DNA from: Bactericera cockerelli
Taxonomy: Eukaryota > Arthropoda > Insecta > Hemiptera > Triozidae
Length of the DNA stretch: 64,000 bases
Reading direction: 5' to 3'
Assembly (NCBI GenBank): GCA_024516035.1
Contig: CM044962.1
Coordinates: 124,001-188,000 of the forward strand
The position numbers were made by a program, and so were the translations under genes. How positions within the stretch are numbered: the stretch's first letter is position 1; each line of letters opens with the position of its first letter. Of this stretch, positions 18,776 through 31,124 are shown in pieces. The notes beneath the pieces were generated by a model. That model worked only from the letters and a program-made list of their open reading frames with translations, was not told the origin of the DNA and did no database searches.

Positions 18776-18806
18776 AATTCAAAAAAATTGGAAACTGAAA
18801 GGAACA

Positions 18807-18838
<32 letters not shown>

Positions 18839-19081
18839 CCCAAGGGAAAAAAAGGGTTGAAAAAAGGGTACCCAATACCCACTACGTTATTTTTAAATTT
18901 TAGGGGGATGAAAATTTTTTCTTAATTATTAATTTTAAGGAACCCATAAAACCCAAAAGCTTCTCATAAGAAAAATGTGTGCAAGTAGTAAATTCAAACA
19001 TAAAAAAAAGGGGCGAAATAATAGGACAAGCAATAAAATTTAGTCTTGCTTAGCGTCGGTTTCCCCTATCTTAACACCCTA

Positions 19082-19202
19082 GGGCGAAATTTAGACGTTT
19101 TTGTAATACCCCTGTGGCGCTGGTTCGGATTGCGTACGGTAAAATAGGGAAAACCGACGCTTGCAATGACTTGTGGTAGAAATTTGTCTATTATTTTTGC
19201 CC
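19082..19202. mobile_element. palindromic MITE-like element (GGGCGAATT...AATTCGCCC type)
   Basis: Begins AGGGCGAAATTTAGACGTTT and ends TTGTCTATTATTTTTGCCCT; the ends are imperfect inverted repeats. The interior has TTGTAATACC and TTGCGTACGGT. Same family as the four copies at 54602-55368. Confidence 0.6.
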
Positions 19203-19277
19203 TAAATTGTTTTCACGGTATAGGGCATCTACATTCTTTTCCCTCGCCCGGGAAAGTTGAAAACGAGATCCCTCAAG

Positions 19278-19400
19278 ATCGACCCCAGTAGGTTATCGAT
19301 AAAGGGGGGGGGACTTGTAACCTGGAGGGCCTGTTCGGTCCCAAGTGCGGTAAAAAATTAACGTTTGAGTAATTGTGATTCCTAGTGATTAACCAAATTA
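19278..19400 (+). mobile_element. SINE family 2, degraded
   Basis: GACCCCAGTAGGTTATCGAT, GGGGGGGGACTTGTAACCTG and GTTTGAGTAATTGTGATTCC. Comparison with 3063 shows GGCGGC changed to G-only. Confidence 0.65.
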
Positions 19401-19569
19401 AAATGAAAAAAAAAAAATGTAGGCTAAAAAAGCAGCCTCTTATAGAAAATTTTCCCTTGCATGCCTTTGGGTAGTAAAAATGATCATACAAGCTGTGATT
19501 TTTTTTTTTATTATTGACCTGGTTGAGGGGGGCCAGGAAAGCCCTTTCAACGACCAATTAGAAACTTTG

Positions 19570-19700
19570 TGACCGTTTATTCTATTTGGTTTTAACGTTG
19601 GACTGAGAAATAGTCAACGGGGTTTTTTACCCCCCATTCGCTAATTGTACCGCACCCAAATTAAAACCTCTTTCCCCCTGGGTTTTTTGGAAACCCAGCC
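19570..19700 (-). mobile_element. SINE family 3 core, degraded
   Basis: GGTTTTAACGTTGGACTGAG, TTTTTTACCCCCCATTCGCT and GGAAACCCAGCC follow the reverse core seen at 29474-29590. Confidence 0.4.
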
Positions 19701-20653
19701 TCCCCTTTTTGGATGGGAACATTTTTTTCAAAAAATTTTGGCCCAAAAACGGGGGGGTTTAAATCGGGAACCAATACGGGCATAAGTACAATTTCGCCAT
19801 GGAGGACGCTGTGACATGCCCCAGAGTAAAAGCATTAGGTAAAGTAGCAAGGAGTTTGACTATTTTTCTTTCAAAAAAACATTTATCTTTACCTTTGAAA
19901 AAAAAAAATATTAAATTTTTTTTTAATAAAAAAAAAACCCCACGACCAGCCAGTAGTGGACAGTTCCTTAATTTGCAGACTCTTTAAAAGTCGTTGTTGA
20001 ATTCCCGGGTTTAAAGTTAAACCTCTCTCAAATAATGAAGCATTAAGTTTAATCACCCCCCCAAAGTTTAACATTTTATTTTTATCACCCACCACGATCT
20101 ACCATAATATAATACATGGTTTGTACCGTTATAAAAAAAAAAAATTTTTTTTTGTTTCTTTTTTTTTTTACGTTTTATATTATTTTTTTACCTTCTCGTC
20201 AAAAGTATTAAAAAACATACCTAAAACCCCCAAAATATGCCAAAATTTTTACTTTATTATCCTTTTTTTTTGTGCTTTGTGTTCTTAGGTCACAATAGAT
20301 TAAAAAGAGGTCGGTTTATTGGTTTTCTTGTGGAAAACCCCAAACCGTCTATAATAAAATCCTATAAGAAGGGAAAAGTCAGTTTTCCATGCCAAAACTC
20401 GTTTTAAAGGGCCCTAGAGCTTTAAAAGCATGCAGTGGGCTTAAACCAAATTGAAAAAAAATTTTTTCCCCAATTTTTTTTTTTTTTCCCTTTTTGTCTT
20501 TTTTTCTTTAAAAAAGAAAAAAAAACTTTTATGAACGGGAAAGAAAGACTTAATTTGTAGACCTTGTGGGGGAGGATAGGGCAAGAAACATTTCGTTGAA
20601 ACAGTGGGGGCCCTTTTTTTAACCCCTTTTTCGTTCCAGAAACGCCCAAGGGT

Positions 20654-20825
20654 GCCGACCCCCGTGGCTAGTGGTTTAAGGCATTGGTTACTACCCCGGG
20701 GGTTGCGGGTTCGAATCTGGCCGGACAAAAATTCTGGGCCCTGGCATGGTGTAAAGGGCCCCAAATAATGCGAAAAGCGTTCCGGGGCCACTTACTTTAA
20801 AAAAAAAAAAAAAAAAAAAAAACCC
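20654..20825 (+). mobile_element. SINE family 4, degraded
   Basis: GCCGACCCCCGTGGCTAGTG, TTAAGGCATTGGTTACTACC, CGGGTTCGAATCTGG, then CATGGTGTAAAGGGCC and a poly-A tail. Clear relative of 36080. Confidence 0.7.
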
Positions 20826-21419
20826 CCCAAAGGGTGTTGCCAGCGCAAGGTAACAGATTAATAAAAAAAGAACATTATTACTTCCCTTATCACTCAGCTT
20901 ACAGACATTAAAATTCAGATCGTTTTTTTTTTTTTTCGATTTTTTTTTAAAAAACATTAATTTTTTTTCTTTATGTGTCTCAAGGGCAAGTTTAAGAGAG
21001 ACAAAAAAAACTCCGATCTCTTGATTAAATGAATTTTTTATTTAAATTAATGCAAATTTTTTTTAACCTTTGTATATTGTTTTTTCCCTATAGGAACTTA
21101 CTTATGGGGAAATAAGAGATGTGCAATTTTTTTTGCAATATTGATAGGAGTTCCGGTTTAATTTTAATTATTGTAAAAGATGTCGGAAGTCTTGTGTTTT
21201 TGAAGAATACATACATATATGAGGACCTACCTTTTTACCGAAACTAAAATTAGAGACCTTTTCTTTGAAAATATTGTATAAATAAACATATACTATTATT
21301 AATTGAACCTGTTTTTGTCCAAAACAAAAGGGTTTTAAAAATAAAAGTGCCCTAATGATTATATTTTGAAGAAGTCCATCACGACCGAAGGGCCCCTACT
21401 GGTAACCCCTCCAATACAT

Positions 21420-21850
21420 GAAAAGTAGTAAATTAAAGTTAACCGCTCACATTTAAAGGGAGTAAAATAAAGTTAACCCCTCACAGTAAAGGTTTTAAAT
21501 ATAAAGTTAAAACGCTCACAATTAAAGGAGTAAATATAAAATTACCCCTCACATTTAAAAGGGAGTAAATATAAATTTAAACCCCTCCCCTTTAAAAGGG
21601 GTAAATTAAATAACCTCAATTTTAAAATAGTAAAAATAAAAATTAAAAGCTCACATTTAAAGTGTAATATAAAATTAACCCTCCATTTAAAGGTAGTAAA
21701 TTAAAGTTAACCTCAAATTAAAGGTAGTAAATATAAAGTTACGCTCACTTTAAAGGAGTAAATATAAAAATTAACCCCCCAATTTAAAAATTAAAATTAA
21801 AAATTAACCCCTACTTTTAAGGTGTTTTTGTTAAAAGCTCACATTTCCCT
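21420..21850. repeat. ~31-34 bp AT-rich tandem repeat
   Basis: Variants of AGTAAATATAAAGTTAACC followed by GCTCACATTTAAAGG repeat about 13 times. Unit lengths wander because of homopolymer changes. Confidence 0.75.
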
Positions 21851-24489
21851 TTTAAAACATCATTTTTTTTTTGTTTGGGGGAACTCCATTTAAAGCAGCA
21901 TTCCTCGGAGGAAAATGGTATTTTTATTTATATAAGAATGGGGAAAAAATAAAAAGACATTTAAGTTGGTTCGAAAAGTACAGGATGCTCTTATAATGTG
22001 CGTAAACAAAATTTTGAGGGCTTGCCTTTTTAAAAAATAAAAGAAAAACTACTCTTGAGTTTAACGGTAGTTTTCTTTTTATTAAAGATGTTTTCCCTAT
22101 GTCACCGGTTTTCTCAGTATTTTTTCATTTCTCAAATTTTCTTCCTTTCGGCACCCCCCATACAACCCCTGTCTTCACAAAAAACAAAATTCCCCATTTT
22201 TATTTGAAAAATTTTTTGTTACTTATTATCAATATACAAAAAGAAGTATTATTGTAAAAAAAAAAAATTCCTCAGTTGTGTTGTACACCGGTCCTTGGGG
22301 GAAGAAATTAGGCTCCAGAATTTTATTTCAAAGTTTTCGTCCTGCTTTCCCCCGCCCCACCAAAAAAAAGGGTAAAACCAAAATTTTTTAAAACGGTTTT
22401 ATTCTTTGGATTGAGGGTTTCGTCTTTTTTGCCACAAAAGGGCGTAACCCCTTAAAAAAAAAAAAAAAAAAAAAAATTGAAATTTGGGGCCTATTTTTTC
22501 CTTTTTAGAAAATAAAAAATTAAAGATAGACAGTTAAATAATAAATTTGGGAACAGATAAATGTTAGTCATTCAGGGGCAGGGAATCTAATTTTTTCCAC
22601 CGGGAACAAAAATTTATGACAAAAATCTTTTTGGCCTCCTGTAAAATTTCGAAAAAGGGGTTTGTTTTTGTTGTAGAAGGATATTTTCTATGTCGATAAC
22701 CATATAAACTTACTTTTTTTATAAAAAATTAAACCTTAGGAAACCAAAACTACCTTTCCCTTGTGAGGGGGTTTAGGCGGGTAGTTGTTCTTTTTATGGT
22801 TTTCTAGCCATGGGTTTTTTTTAATGCCCCCCCAAAGGGGTTTTTTATGGTTATTTTATTTTTCCATTATCCAATTTTGCGGAGGGCCTCCCAAAGTAAT
22901 CCAGCCTTTCACCCATTTCCCCCTTTATATTTACCCCCCCTATAAAAACAAAATATCCATTATCCCTTTTTTTTTTTTCTTTGTTTTTTTTTCCCTTATT
23001 TTTAAATCACAAAAGAGTAATTAATTATAAAAAAAACCCTAAAAAATTTTGGGTGTTCCAACTTTCCTTTTTTGGTAAAAAAAAAAAAAAAAAATACTTT
23101 TTTATTAAATGGAAAGTAAAAATTAAATGGGAAAAACTTCAGATTTTTTAAAAAAAGATTTTATTGATTGGGAAAGTAGGGCTGTTCGGTAGAAAAAATT
23201 TTTTTGTAAATCGACTTTAAAAAGATTTTTGTACACCCCCTGTAATTAAAAAGTTTTAAAATAAATGTAGTTAGATTCTTTTAGGGGTAATTTCGGGAAC
23301 CTTTTTTTTTTGTTAAAAAAGTTGAAATTTTGCACGTTAGGCGCCCACTTCCCCGTGAAGTTTTTGCGTCTCTGGGGCCTCTTTACAAAACCATTTTAGG
23401 CTTTAGGCAATTCCTTTTTCAGAGGTATTACTAAATGGGCCTTTAAAAAGCCAGTAAGAATTTCCCCTTTTTAGGGCGGTTTCTTTTGTCTTTTGGACCA
23501 AAAAAATAAGGAAACTTTTTCTCGCCTTTTTCATTTTATAGACTTAATTATTTAAAAAAAGCTACAACCTGGTTTTTGCCGGAAATTGTTTAAAAATAAG
23601 GATGGGGAAAATCTAAATTAAAAATTATGTTTCCAAAAAATTTTAAAAGCTTGTTACAACGGCGGATTGTACCTGGAGGCGGTGGGGGGAAGTTTTAAAA
23701 GTTGAAAATTTTTAGTAAATCGGGGGAAGAATATTTTTTTTTTTTTTTTTGAATCACTTTTTCATTAAAAAAGTTAATTTCTTTTAAAAAAAATAATTTC
23801 TAAAAAATAAATTGCAATTTTGTACGAAAATTTAAATAGAATTAAGCAAAAGTTAACCTCTGTTTTGTGGTTGGAATTTTCGACTGGAAAGAGGGCTATT
23901 TTTGTAATAATTTTTTCTTACCCAGTCTTACTAAAAAAACTTGTTGAGTGGCTATTTAAATCTCCCTGCTTGTGTGACACCAAGCTTTTTAATCATCGAA
24001 AAAAAAGTCATTCCCAGGTATCACCGGAACGTTGTAAAAGTTAAAATTTATTTTCGTAATAGACCCCTAAAAAATATTATTTTTGTCACAATCCATCTAA
24101 TGAATAATAAAAAAAACTATAAGGGGTTTTTTAAAATTATAATTGGGGACCTTAAAAATTAAAAAACAAATATGTTTAAAATAGACCCATATTTTTTATT
24201 TTTTTCCTTAAAACAATAAAAAATATTTTATTCGTCGAAAAATTTGATATTGTTTTTCAATTTCTGCGAATAAGCCAATACCAAAAAAAGTTTTTTTTCA
24301 CCTTTTTGTTCTTCTGTTGTCTTTTTTTTAAAATATTAAACGGGAAAAGGCTAGAATTGAATTTTATGGTAATTTAAATTTTTTAAAAAAAGAACCATTT
24401 AAATTTTGGTTTTTTTGGGCCGTTCTGCGGGAGGGCCGCAAATATTAGCCGCAACCAATTTCGGGATCTATTAATTTCCCCCTAATCAG

Positions 24490-26184
24490 AATTTTTTTTA
24501 ATCCTGAGGTCTTTCAGACTTGGATTAGAAATCAGTCGATGTTAGAGAATTTGAAATAAATATACATATACCCAATAAAAATGATCTTACCAGTGTAATA
24601 ACTATGTCACGTAAGCCAAGATCTTTTTTAAATTGTTCATACTGAAAAATGATGAGCTTCTATTCTTCTATCAGGGTAAAAAAAATTCACATGAGAAACG
24701 GTTGTTAAAAAGGCACTGTTGAAAAACACTCTGCTGCCCGTCTGCTTTTAAATAGGTAGGCACATTATATTTAAACACCTGTATGTACTCATTAAATTGT
24801 TGTTCCACCATAATAACACACTCGAATAAATAGATAGTTTAATTTATTTACAAATAAAATTACATAAATAAATTATATTTGGTTTTTTTTTTTAAAGATA
24901 AATATATATTGTGAACCTTAAAATATTATTAAATTTACTTACTTACTTGCTTCACTAATTATCATGAAGCATGAAGTTTTATAATATTGTTATAAAAAAT
25001 AGAAAAATCTAAGATCAACTTTAAAATTAATTTTGATGACAGGTAGCAAGCATTAAGAGATAAGAATAATTGTTTATACAGGATGGTCCATACGCTTGAC
25101 TATTAAAAGAAACCAATTTACCGATTAAAAGTCATTATCTGAAATTATCATTATCTGAAATCACCCATTTATGTTATCAATTCAATAGTTTAGATACAAA
25201 ACCTAATATCTTTTAAATATATTTTAAACATTTCAGTTATTGCTATATTATAATTAATTAGAATTATAAATATAGTGTTGAAATAATGTTAAAAAAGAGT
25301 TGAAATCGACTTTTTGTTGTTGGTTGTTGTGTAGCCAGCTTGGCTAAAGCTGGAGGGTTGAGTGATGGTCTCCAGCCAACTTTATTTAAAAGTTGGCTCG
25401 TCCTAAACCACATATTTCTATGTGCGATCAACCATCATGAGGACATAGACTTTTCTTTATAAGCCATTAAACCCCTTTGGAAACTGCAAGCTAGCCTGGC
25501 TTGTAAGGCTTGGTAGTCTGTTCTCTGTTTATAGTCCTCTAGCGAGACACTGGTCTTCTCCCTGTTTAACGTCCCCCAGCCAGACTTTTCTCCTCCGAGA
25601 TTGCTCAAAAACCCCCCATAGTGCGTTGGTTCGAATTCGAATCCAACGCAATGCATCAGGACTAAGGAGTCCTACATACTCTTTTGTCCTGATCGGGTGG
25701 TACACATAAATTGTGATTGTTACCCAACTATTATTGTAATAATTATTACAGAGACAAGCAATTAGATAAGTGTTCACTACACACTTATTTAAATACAAAA
25801 AATAATTTACAGTGTGTCTCAAAAATCCGAGCCCTCGGTTTATAAATATAGATTGCTTGCGATTTTTTCTTCTTCTTGAATTTCAGAGTTAAATTATAAT
25901 TAATTAAAAAATAAATATAAATAGCCTTTGTAAAACAATATTATGCATATACATACAAAATTTCATCAAAATCCGTTGAGTAGTTTCCGAGATTTGCGCG
26001 TTACAAGGAATATTTTTAACAGACCGACAGACGGACACAAAACCAAAGTTGCTCAAGAGGTTATGAAACGTCCAGAAATATGAAAAGAATTGAAATCGGA
26101 GCAAAAAAATATTTTCTTTTACAAAATCGAACACAATACTTCCGATTTATACCTATTAGAAATTTCTCGGAAGTAAAACTTATC
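24490..26184. other. AT-rich DNA without recognised gene
   Basis: Normal-quality sequence. Contains TATACAGGATGGTCCATACG at 25077 (mariner-like end), GTCCCCCAGCCAGAC shared with 9130, a GGTTCGAATTCGAATCCAAC tRNA-like B box at 25627, and CAGACCGACAGACGGACA followed by a palindrome-like CTTCCGAT...TCGGAAGT at about 26138-26176. That last motif recurs at 1795, 11075 and 35725. No exon is supported. Confidence 0.5.
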
Positions 26185-26228
26185 TTACATACAGTATGTA
26201 ATTATTAAATTACATACTGTACGTAAGA
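26185..26228. repeat. near-perfect 20-bp-arm palindrome
   Basis: CTTACATACAGTATGTAATT and its reverse complement (19 of 20 positions) flank a 4-base loop ATTA. Could be the end of a mobile element. Confidence 0.8.
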
Positions 26229-26524
26229 AGTAAAAAAAATATGACAGACAGTGAAAATTCTTGTTTCTACTGCACATAAATACAAGGAGGGGAACATTTA
26301 TTTTATTTAATAAAAATAGGAGACAAGATACAGATAATCTTAATTATAGGACAAAAATCGGGAATGTAAACACACACAAAGTGTTATGGCGATCAAGCGA
26401 ACTACATGATTAATGTAAATATGTTTTAATAATATAAATGTATTTTAAGTACCTAATGAAATAACTTTTTTAAAGTACATTTTGGGGTAATATTAAATAT
26501 TACTCAAAAGTATCAGGGCTAAGG

Positions 26525-26624
26525 NNNNNNNNNNNNNNNNNNNNNNNNNNNNNNNNNNNNNNNNNNNNNNNNNNNNNNNNNNNNNNNNNNNNNNNNNNNN
26601 NNNNNNNNNNNNNNNNNNNNNNNN
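26525..26624. other. assembly gap (100 N)
   Basis: Placeholder gap about 90 bases before a 34-bp minisatellite; the array is a likely cause of the break. Confidence 0.98.
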
Positions 26625-26716
26625 TTTCCTGGTGCTGGAACAAACAATTCCTGTGATAACCTTTCTGGAAAAGCAAACAAGATGGCAAGATATCCTCGGA
26701 GATGACCTGCATACGG

Positions 26717-27500
26717 AATGAGAGGACAAAGATATAGGGGCTGTGAGGAGTGAGAGGGACAGAGATATAGGGCTGTGAGGGAGTGAGAGGGATAGAGATA
26801 TAGGAGCTGTGAGGGAGTAAGAGGGACAGAGATATAGAGGCTGTGAGGGAGGGAGAGGGACAGAGATATAGGGGCTGTGAGGGAGGGAGAGGGACAGAGA
26901 TATAGGGGCTGTGAGGGAGGGAGAGGGACAGAGATATAGGGCTGTGAGGGAGGGAGAGGGACAGAGATATAGGGGCTGCGGGGGAGGGCGAGGGACAGAG
27001 ATATAGGGGTTGTGAGGGAGTGAGAGGGACAGAGATATAGGGCTGTGAGGGAGGGAGAGGGACAGAGATATAGGGGCTGTGAGGGAGTGAGAGGGACAGA
27101 GATATAGGGGCTGTGAGGGAGGGAGAGGGACAGAGATATAGGGGCTGTGAGGGAGGGAGAGGGACAGAGATATAGGGGCTGTGAGGGAGTGAGAGGTACA
27201 GAGATATAGGGGCTGTGAGGGAGGGAGAGGGACAGAGATATAGGGGCTGTGAGGGAGGGAGGGACAGAGATATAGGGGCTGTGAGGGAGGGAGAGGGGAC
27301 AGAGATGTAGGGGCTTTTGGGGAGAGAAAGGGATAGAGATATCGTGGCTGTAAGGGAGGGAGAGGGATAGAGATATCATGGCTGTAAGGGAAGGAGAGGG
27401 ACAAAGACATAGGGACTGCTAGGGGAGAGAGGGACAGAGAAATAGGGCTGCGGGGAGAGAGAGGGACATAGATTATAGGGGCTGTGAGGGAGGTGAGAGG
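26717..27500. repeat. 34-bp purine-rich minisatellite, ~22 units
   Basis: Unit GGGAGGGAGAGGGACAGAGA then TATAGGGGCTGTGA. Because 34 is not a multiple of three and the complementary strand lacks stops in every frame, it creates a 346-codon minus-strand ORF of SLPHSPYISVP-type repeats. That ORF is a by-product, not a gene. The right end (27380-27500) is more diverged. Confidence 0.93.
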
Positions 27501-27840
27501 AATCAAGCTCGCCGGGAGGCGAGCGCTCGTCAAGTAGCGCCAGCCACCCGGCCTATATTAACACGAAACAGAGTTTATACGTATTTTGTTTTTATTGTTT
27601 TCGCCCACTTAACGCTAACTTTTATCAATTTTATTTCAAATTCGTAATGAGACGCGAAAGTAGATTGTGTTTCACGAAAGCGCGAGGTTCCTACGTACAG
27701 TTAAAATCGTTTACTGGCCACGCCGAAAATCTTGAATTTCATGAAATTATTCATACGGGTTTTTTTTTTTTTTTCAGACCAATTTTCTGTCAAGGACAGC
27801 AACGTGTGCTTATCGTGGAAAAGACGTGAGATTACGTTTT
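27500..27840. other. unique stretch without supported gene
   Basis: Contains a GC-rich foldback GCTCGCCGGGAGGCGAGC near 27508 and a 60-codon ORF at 27647 with no features of a known protein. I see nothing else. Confidence 0.4.
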
Positions 27841-28315
27841 TGAAAAGGGAATTTTCATCTCTGCATACCTTTTTATAGTTTCAAGTATTTATTTTTTATA
27901 GGATAGGAGATATAGCCTTCTAAAATAAAACGGGAATATTGCACAGAGCCGCCCTGGTTATCTTGGAGCTGCGATTGTGGTATTTTTCGAAAGGCCTTAT
28001 CATAGGAAAAAATATAAAAATATAACTAAAGTATTACACTGGACCAAACTTGAGTTATAACCCTTTGAAAGGAATACTTATTATGGAGCCCAGAGCCGTC
28101 TATTATTATCCTAGAGTTGTATTTCTGGTGTTTTTAGAAAGGTCTAGTCAAAAGGAATGAGATCACTTAATTTCAGATGGTTGAAACAGGTAGAAAAGTA
28201 TTAAAGCCATCTAAAGGAATATCTAAAATGAACCCTGGAGCCACGCCTATTTATCCCAAGTTGATGACTGAAGGTTCTTTCTAAAGGTCTAATTACGCAG
28301 AAATATACTACGATG
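27840..28315. repeat. diverged tandem repeat, period ~147 bp, about three units
   Basis: Landmark CAGAGCCGCCCTGGTTATC recurs as CAGAGCCGTCTATTATTATC and TGGAGCCACGCCTATTTATC at 27944, 28093 and 28238. Each is followed by a TTTTTCGAAAGGCCTTATC-like line and, near the end, TTTGAAAGGAATACTTA-like sequence. A partial unit precedes the first. Strong divergence implies age. Confidence 0.65.
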
Positions 28316-28659
28316 TAAATAAAATGTTAGAAAAATCAGCGACAGTGTGAGACATAAAAATAAAAAACTGAAATAACATTTATGAGAGTAACAAAAAATC
28401 TTCGCCTCACATAGAACTTAAAATATGGGGTGGATCCAATTATCTTAGCTTCACCCAAGCTGCCAGCAGACTGATTTATCAGTCAGGGAATAATATACGT
28501 TTTATAACTTCATTCAGAGATTTCTACATCAAGAGGTAAACTAGGTTTATATTATGAGAAGTGTATAAAGTATTGGCCAGTAAGAGGAAAAATATTGATT
28601 AAAATAGATCAAAACAATGATAAATTATAATAAAATATTATGTACCTATTGAGCAGTCT

Positions 28660-28735
28660 CTGTGGTCGTCGACTGGTGTAGGTAAAACACAAAGTTTGCA
28701 AGGTGACCTGGGTTCGAATCCCGGCTAGTATAATT
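28660..28735 (+). mobile_element. tRNA-like SINE head, minor family
   Basis: GTCGTCGACTGGTGTAGG (A-box-like) and CTGGGTTCGAATCCCGGCTA (B box). Acceptor-stem pairing is not convincing, so this is a retroposon head and not a tRNA gene. Confidence 0.5.
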
Positions 28736-28739
28736 TTTT

Positions 28740-29473
28740 TACTCTGTACTTTGGATGTCCGGTTTTCTCGTGAGAAAAAAAACAGTAGTTGGTAGTTTGC
28801 GTCAACCTCCTATGACCGTTTAATTTCGAACGAAGTGAGTATGGTTTAACTCGATCAACATTGATTTGTCACAATCTAATTATCCATCTACCTATGTATG
28901 TAACATTGTAACATGATATAAGTTGCATTTTTTGTCCAATCGAGCTGAAAATTTTTCAGGGTATATTCCATGGATATATGCTTGCTTATTAATTTATAAT
29001 TATTAAATGTATTATCTAGTATAATGTCTCACTTCTTCTGTTTATACCAACCAACTGATTATGCTGAATTGACACCATGTTTAGTAACTCGAAGTTAGGC
29101 AAATATATGGGTCAACATTTCTTAGAGCCATAGTAAGAGGCAATTTCGGAACATACAATAATACTCGGCACTTTCATTTCCCTCTTTATTTTACCAAGAT
29201 CGAATTTCCATCTACCTACCATGTACTTAGGTACATATTATAATTCAAATTGTATTGTAAACAAAACCACTAAACAAAGTTGTCCGTTATTTAACGAGTT
29301 CATAACTAATTTTTCAATACAAGGTTAAAACACTAGTTGATTATTAATGAATTATTGTTAATGGATTTTAAGATTAAATAGTATGTTTTTTTCTTCATTA
29401 TTACTGGTTGAAGTTCCACAAAAGAAGCACCAATTATCACACCAACCTCATTTTAAAACGATTGTGAACAGTT
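28740..29473. other. AT-rich stretch, nothing recognised
   Basis: No long ORF, no repeat family seen elsewhere in the window. The same holds for 28316-28659. Confidence 0.4.
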
Positions 29474-29711
29474 GATTGTATTTGGTTTTAACGTCCTGAT
29501 TTGAACTAGTCAGGACGGGGGGTTTTACCCTGCATTCGCTGGGAATCGTTCCAGCTACCTACATTTAACTCGCCCAGCCTGGGTAGATTCCAGACTGACG
29601 TGTTTAGAGGGGAGAAAAAAAATTAGAAAAGTCTGGAACAACTGGGAATCGAACTCGAAAATGTCTGAACTACGGGCAGTAGTTACAACCATTACGCCAC
29701 GGAGGCTGGCC
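29474..29711 (-). mobile_element. tRNA-derived SINE, family 3
   Basis: Minus strand: GCCTCCGTGGCGTAATGGTT (A box), a degenerate B box, a core with CCCAGGCTGGGCGAG and the end CAGGACGTTAAAACC. The core is shared with the 5S-headed SINEs. Confidence 0.8.
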
Positions 29712-29844
29712 ACTGACAACTGACAGTCTAAATAAAGTATTTATTTTGATTAATGCTTTTGTATTATGAATCGTAAATTACATAGATCTCATTCAAATTT
29801 ACAAATATGTACATTGTACCTACATTATAAATATAAATAAAAAA

Positions 29845-30060
29845 AACACTGCTAATTATGGACACAATACTTCCTCGTGATTGTTTCACATTGTATACAC
29901 CTGGCAATTTTGATTTTTTCGACTAAATCACTTGTATCTTCAAAACCGCTTAACCGATTTTCTTCAAATTTGTTTTATATGATAGAATACTATTTTTTCT
30001 ACATTCTAGTTATTTTTGTTCACAAATTCATACTTAAATTAAAAAGGTGCAAGCCTTATT
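29845..30060 (+). repeat. interspersed repeat (ACTTCCTCGTGATTG type)
   Basis: ACACAATACTTCCTCGTGAT, TTCACATTGTATACACC, then CGCTTAACCGATTTTCTTCA. The last part occurs on the other strand at 36390-36440 and 36500-36530 (TTTGAAGAAAATCAGT). Partial copies at 17700 and 40184. Followed by (TAA)n near 30105. Confidence 0.65.
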
Positions 30061-30284
30061 TTTAATAAATGTATCTTTTTATTTCTTGATTGTGATGATG
30101 ATAATAATAATAATACATTAACATTAATAATAATTTTAAATAAAAATAAAATCTAGCTTACTAGACTTTTAACTTGGAACTTGGAGTTCAAGACCTCAAG
30201 GCTAACCATCATTTGGTAGATATTTTATTTAGTTTGGTTGTTAGGTGGTATTCTAATGACAAGACTTTGTCCTCCACAGTTAAA

Positions 30285-30695
30285 ATAATTTAGACAAATC
30301 TTATTACTATACTTACTATAGATAAGGATACGTACCCGAAAAGTACCCAAAAAAATACAGGGTACATTTACAAAAGTATACTCGCACCGGGTACATAATA
30401 AATTAGGTACCCTACCCATACCGGGTACAAAATTTTGCTATGTACCTGTACCCGTACCGGGTACAACACTGGTGACGGTATAACACACTGGATCCGCATA
30501 CCGTACTGGGTACCGATTTTATGAAATACTCGGTATTACACACTGGGACCGAGTACCGACGTATCGTACGTAGTAGGCGGGTACCGTTTTTTTATAAAAT
30601 ACTTGGTATTACACGCCGGGGCCGGGTTACCATACCGGGTACCGGTTCTATGAAATAATCGGTATTACAATAATACCCAAATAACCCATCTCTAG
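30285..30695 (-). mobile_element. hAT-like terminal region with GGTACC-rich subrepeats
   Basis: Minus strand starts TAGAGATGGGTTATTTGGGT, then TTTCATAGAACCGGTACC. About three ~70-base subrepeats with TTTATGAAATACTCGGTATT-like and GGGTACCG-type motifs follow. CAG/TAGAGATGGGT is a common form of hAT terminal repeat. A second copy of the same end is at 31125-31175. Confidence 0.5.
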
Positions 30696-30814
30696 AACTG
30701 GGTACAGCAGAGAGAGGTACTTGATTATTCCGATATTATCTATGAATAATATTCAGGCTGGTCGGTGTCCTAATATTTTTCTTTTTGTCTCGTAGAACCA
30801 AGTCTTCTATTTGA

Positions 30815-30994
30815 AACTTCTTTGTCAAACAATTGGACGGTTTAGGGAAATGTACATTATTTAATTCAGGTTATAAAATAGGAGGTGGAGCTTCTAATCT
30901 ATTGAAACACTTGAAACTAAAACACCCAACAAAATTTTGTGAATCGAGATTCGTCTCCTGTAAACATTCTGAATGCAAAAATTGTGAGATTTAG
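30815..30994 (+). pseudogene. hAT transposase fragment with degenerate BED zinc finger
   Basis: The frame NFFVKQLDGLGKCTLFNSGY then KIGGGASNLLKHLKLKHP is followed by a TAG after about 60 codons. GGGASNLLKHLKLKHP is the hallmark second half of the BED finger (His-x4-His) that binds hAT terminal DNA. The first half has only one of the expected C-x2-C cysteines (CTLF, second Cys read as Phe). It lies between two hAT-like ends. The DDE catalytic domain is absent. Confidence 0.6.
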
Positions 30995-31124
30995 TTAGTG
31001 TACGGTGCTTTTGTACTTGGTTCTGAGTGATTACTCGAATCCACTATTCCATTTACATCCGCTCGCAGAATCTCAAAAACCAAGTACAAAAGAACCTCGG
31101 TAAATACTCAGTACTTTATGTAAT

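Larger units (their letters stand above)
13240..24490. other. low-quality block 1 with flattened homopolymers
   Basis: Texture changes abruptly near 13240: long A, T, G and C runs, and known repeats appear with interrupting bases replaced by neighbours (GGCGGCGGAC in family-2 SINEs becomes GGGGGGGGAC at 19306). Outside the repeats listed separately, no reliable gene can be called. The texture returns to normal near 24490. ORFs here, including the poly-Lys frame at 17402, are not credible. Confidence 0.75.

Noticed and set aside
26493..27533. 346-codon minus-strand ORF of SLPHSPYISVP-type repeats
   Set aside because: It is the complement of a 34-bp purine-rich minisatellite that lacks stops in all frames, and it crosses the N gap.
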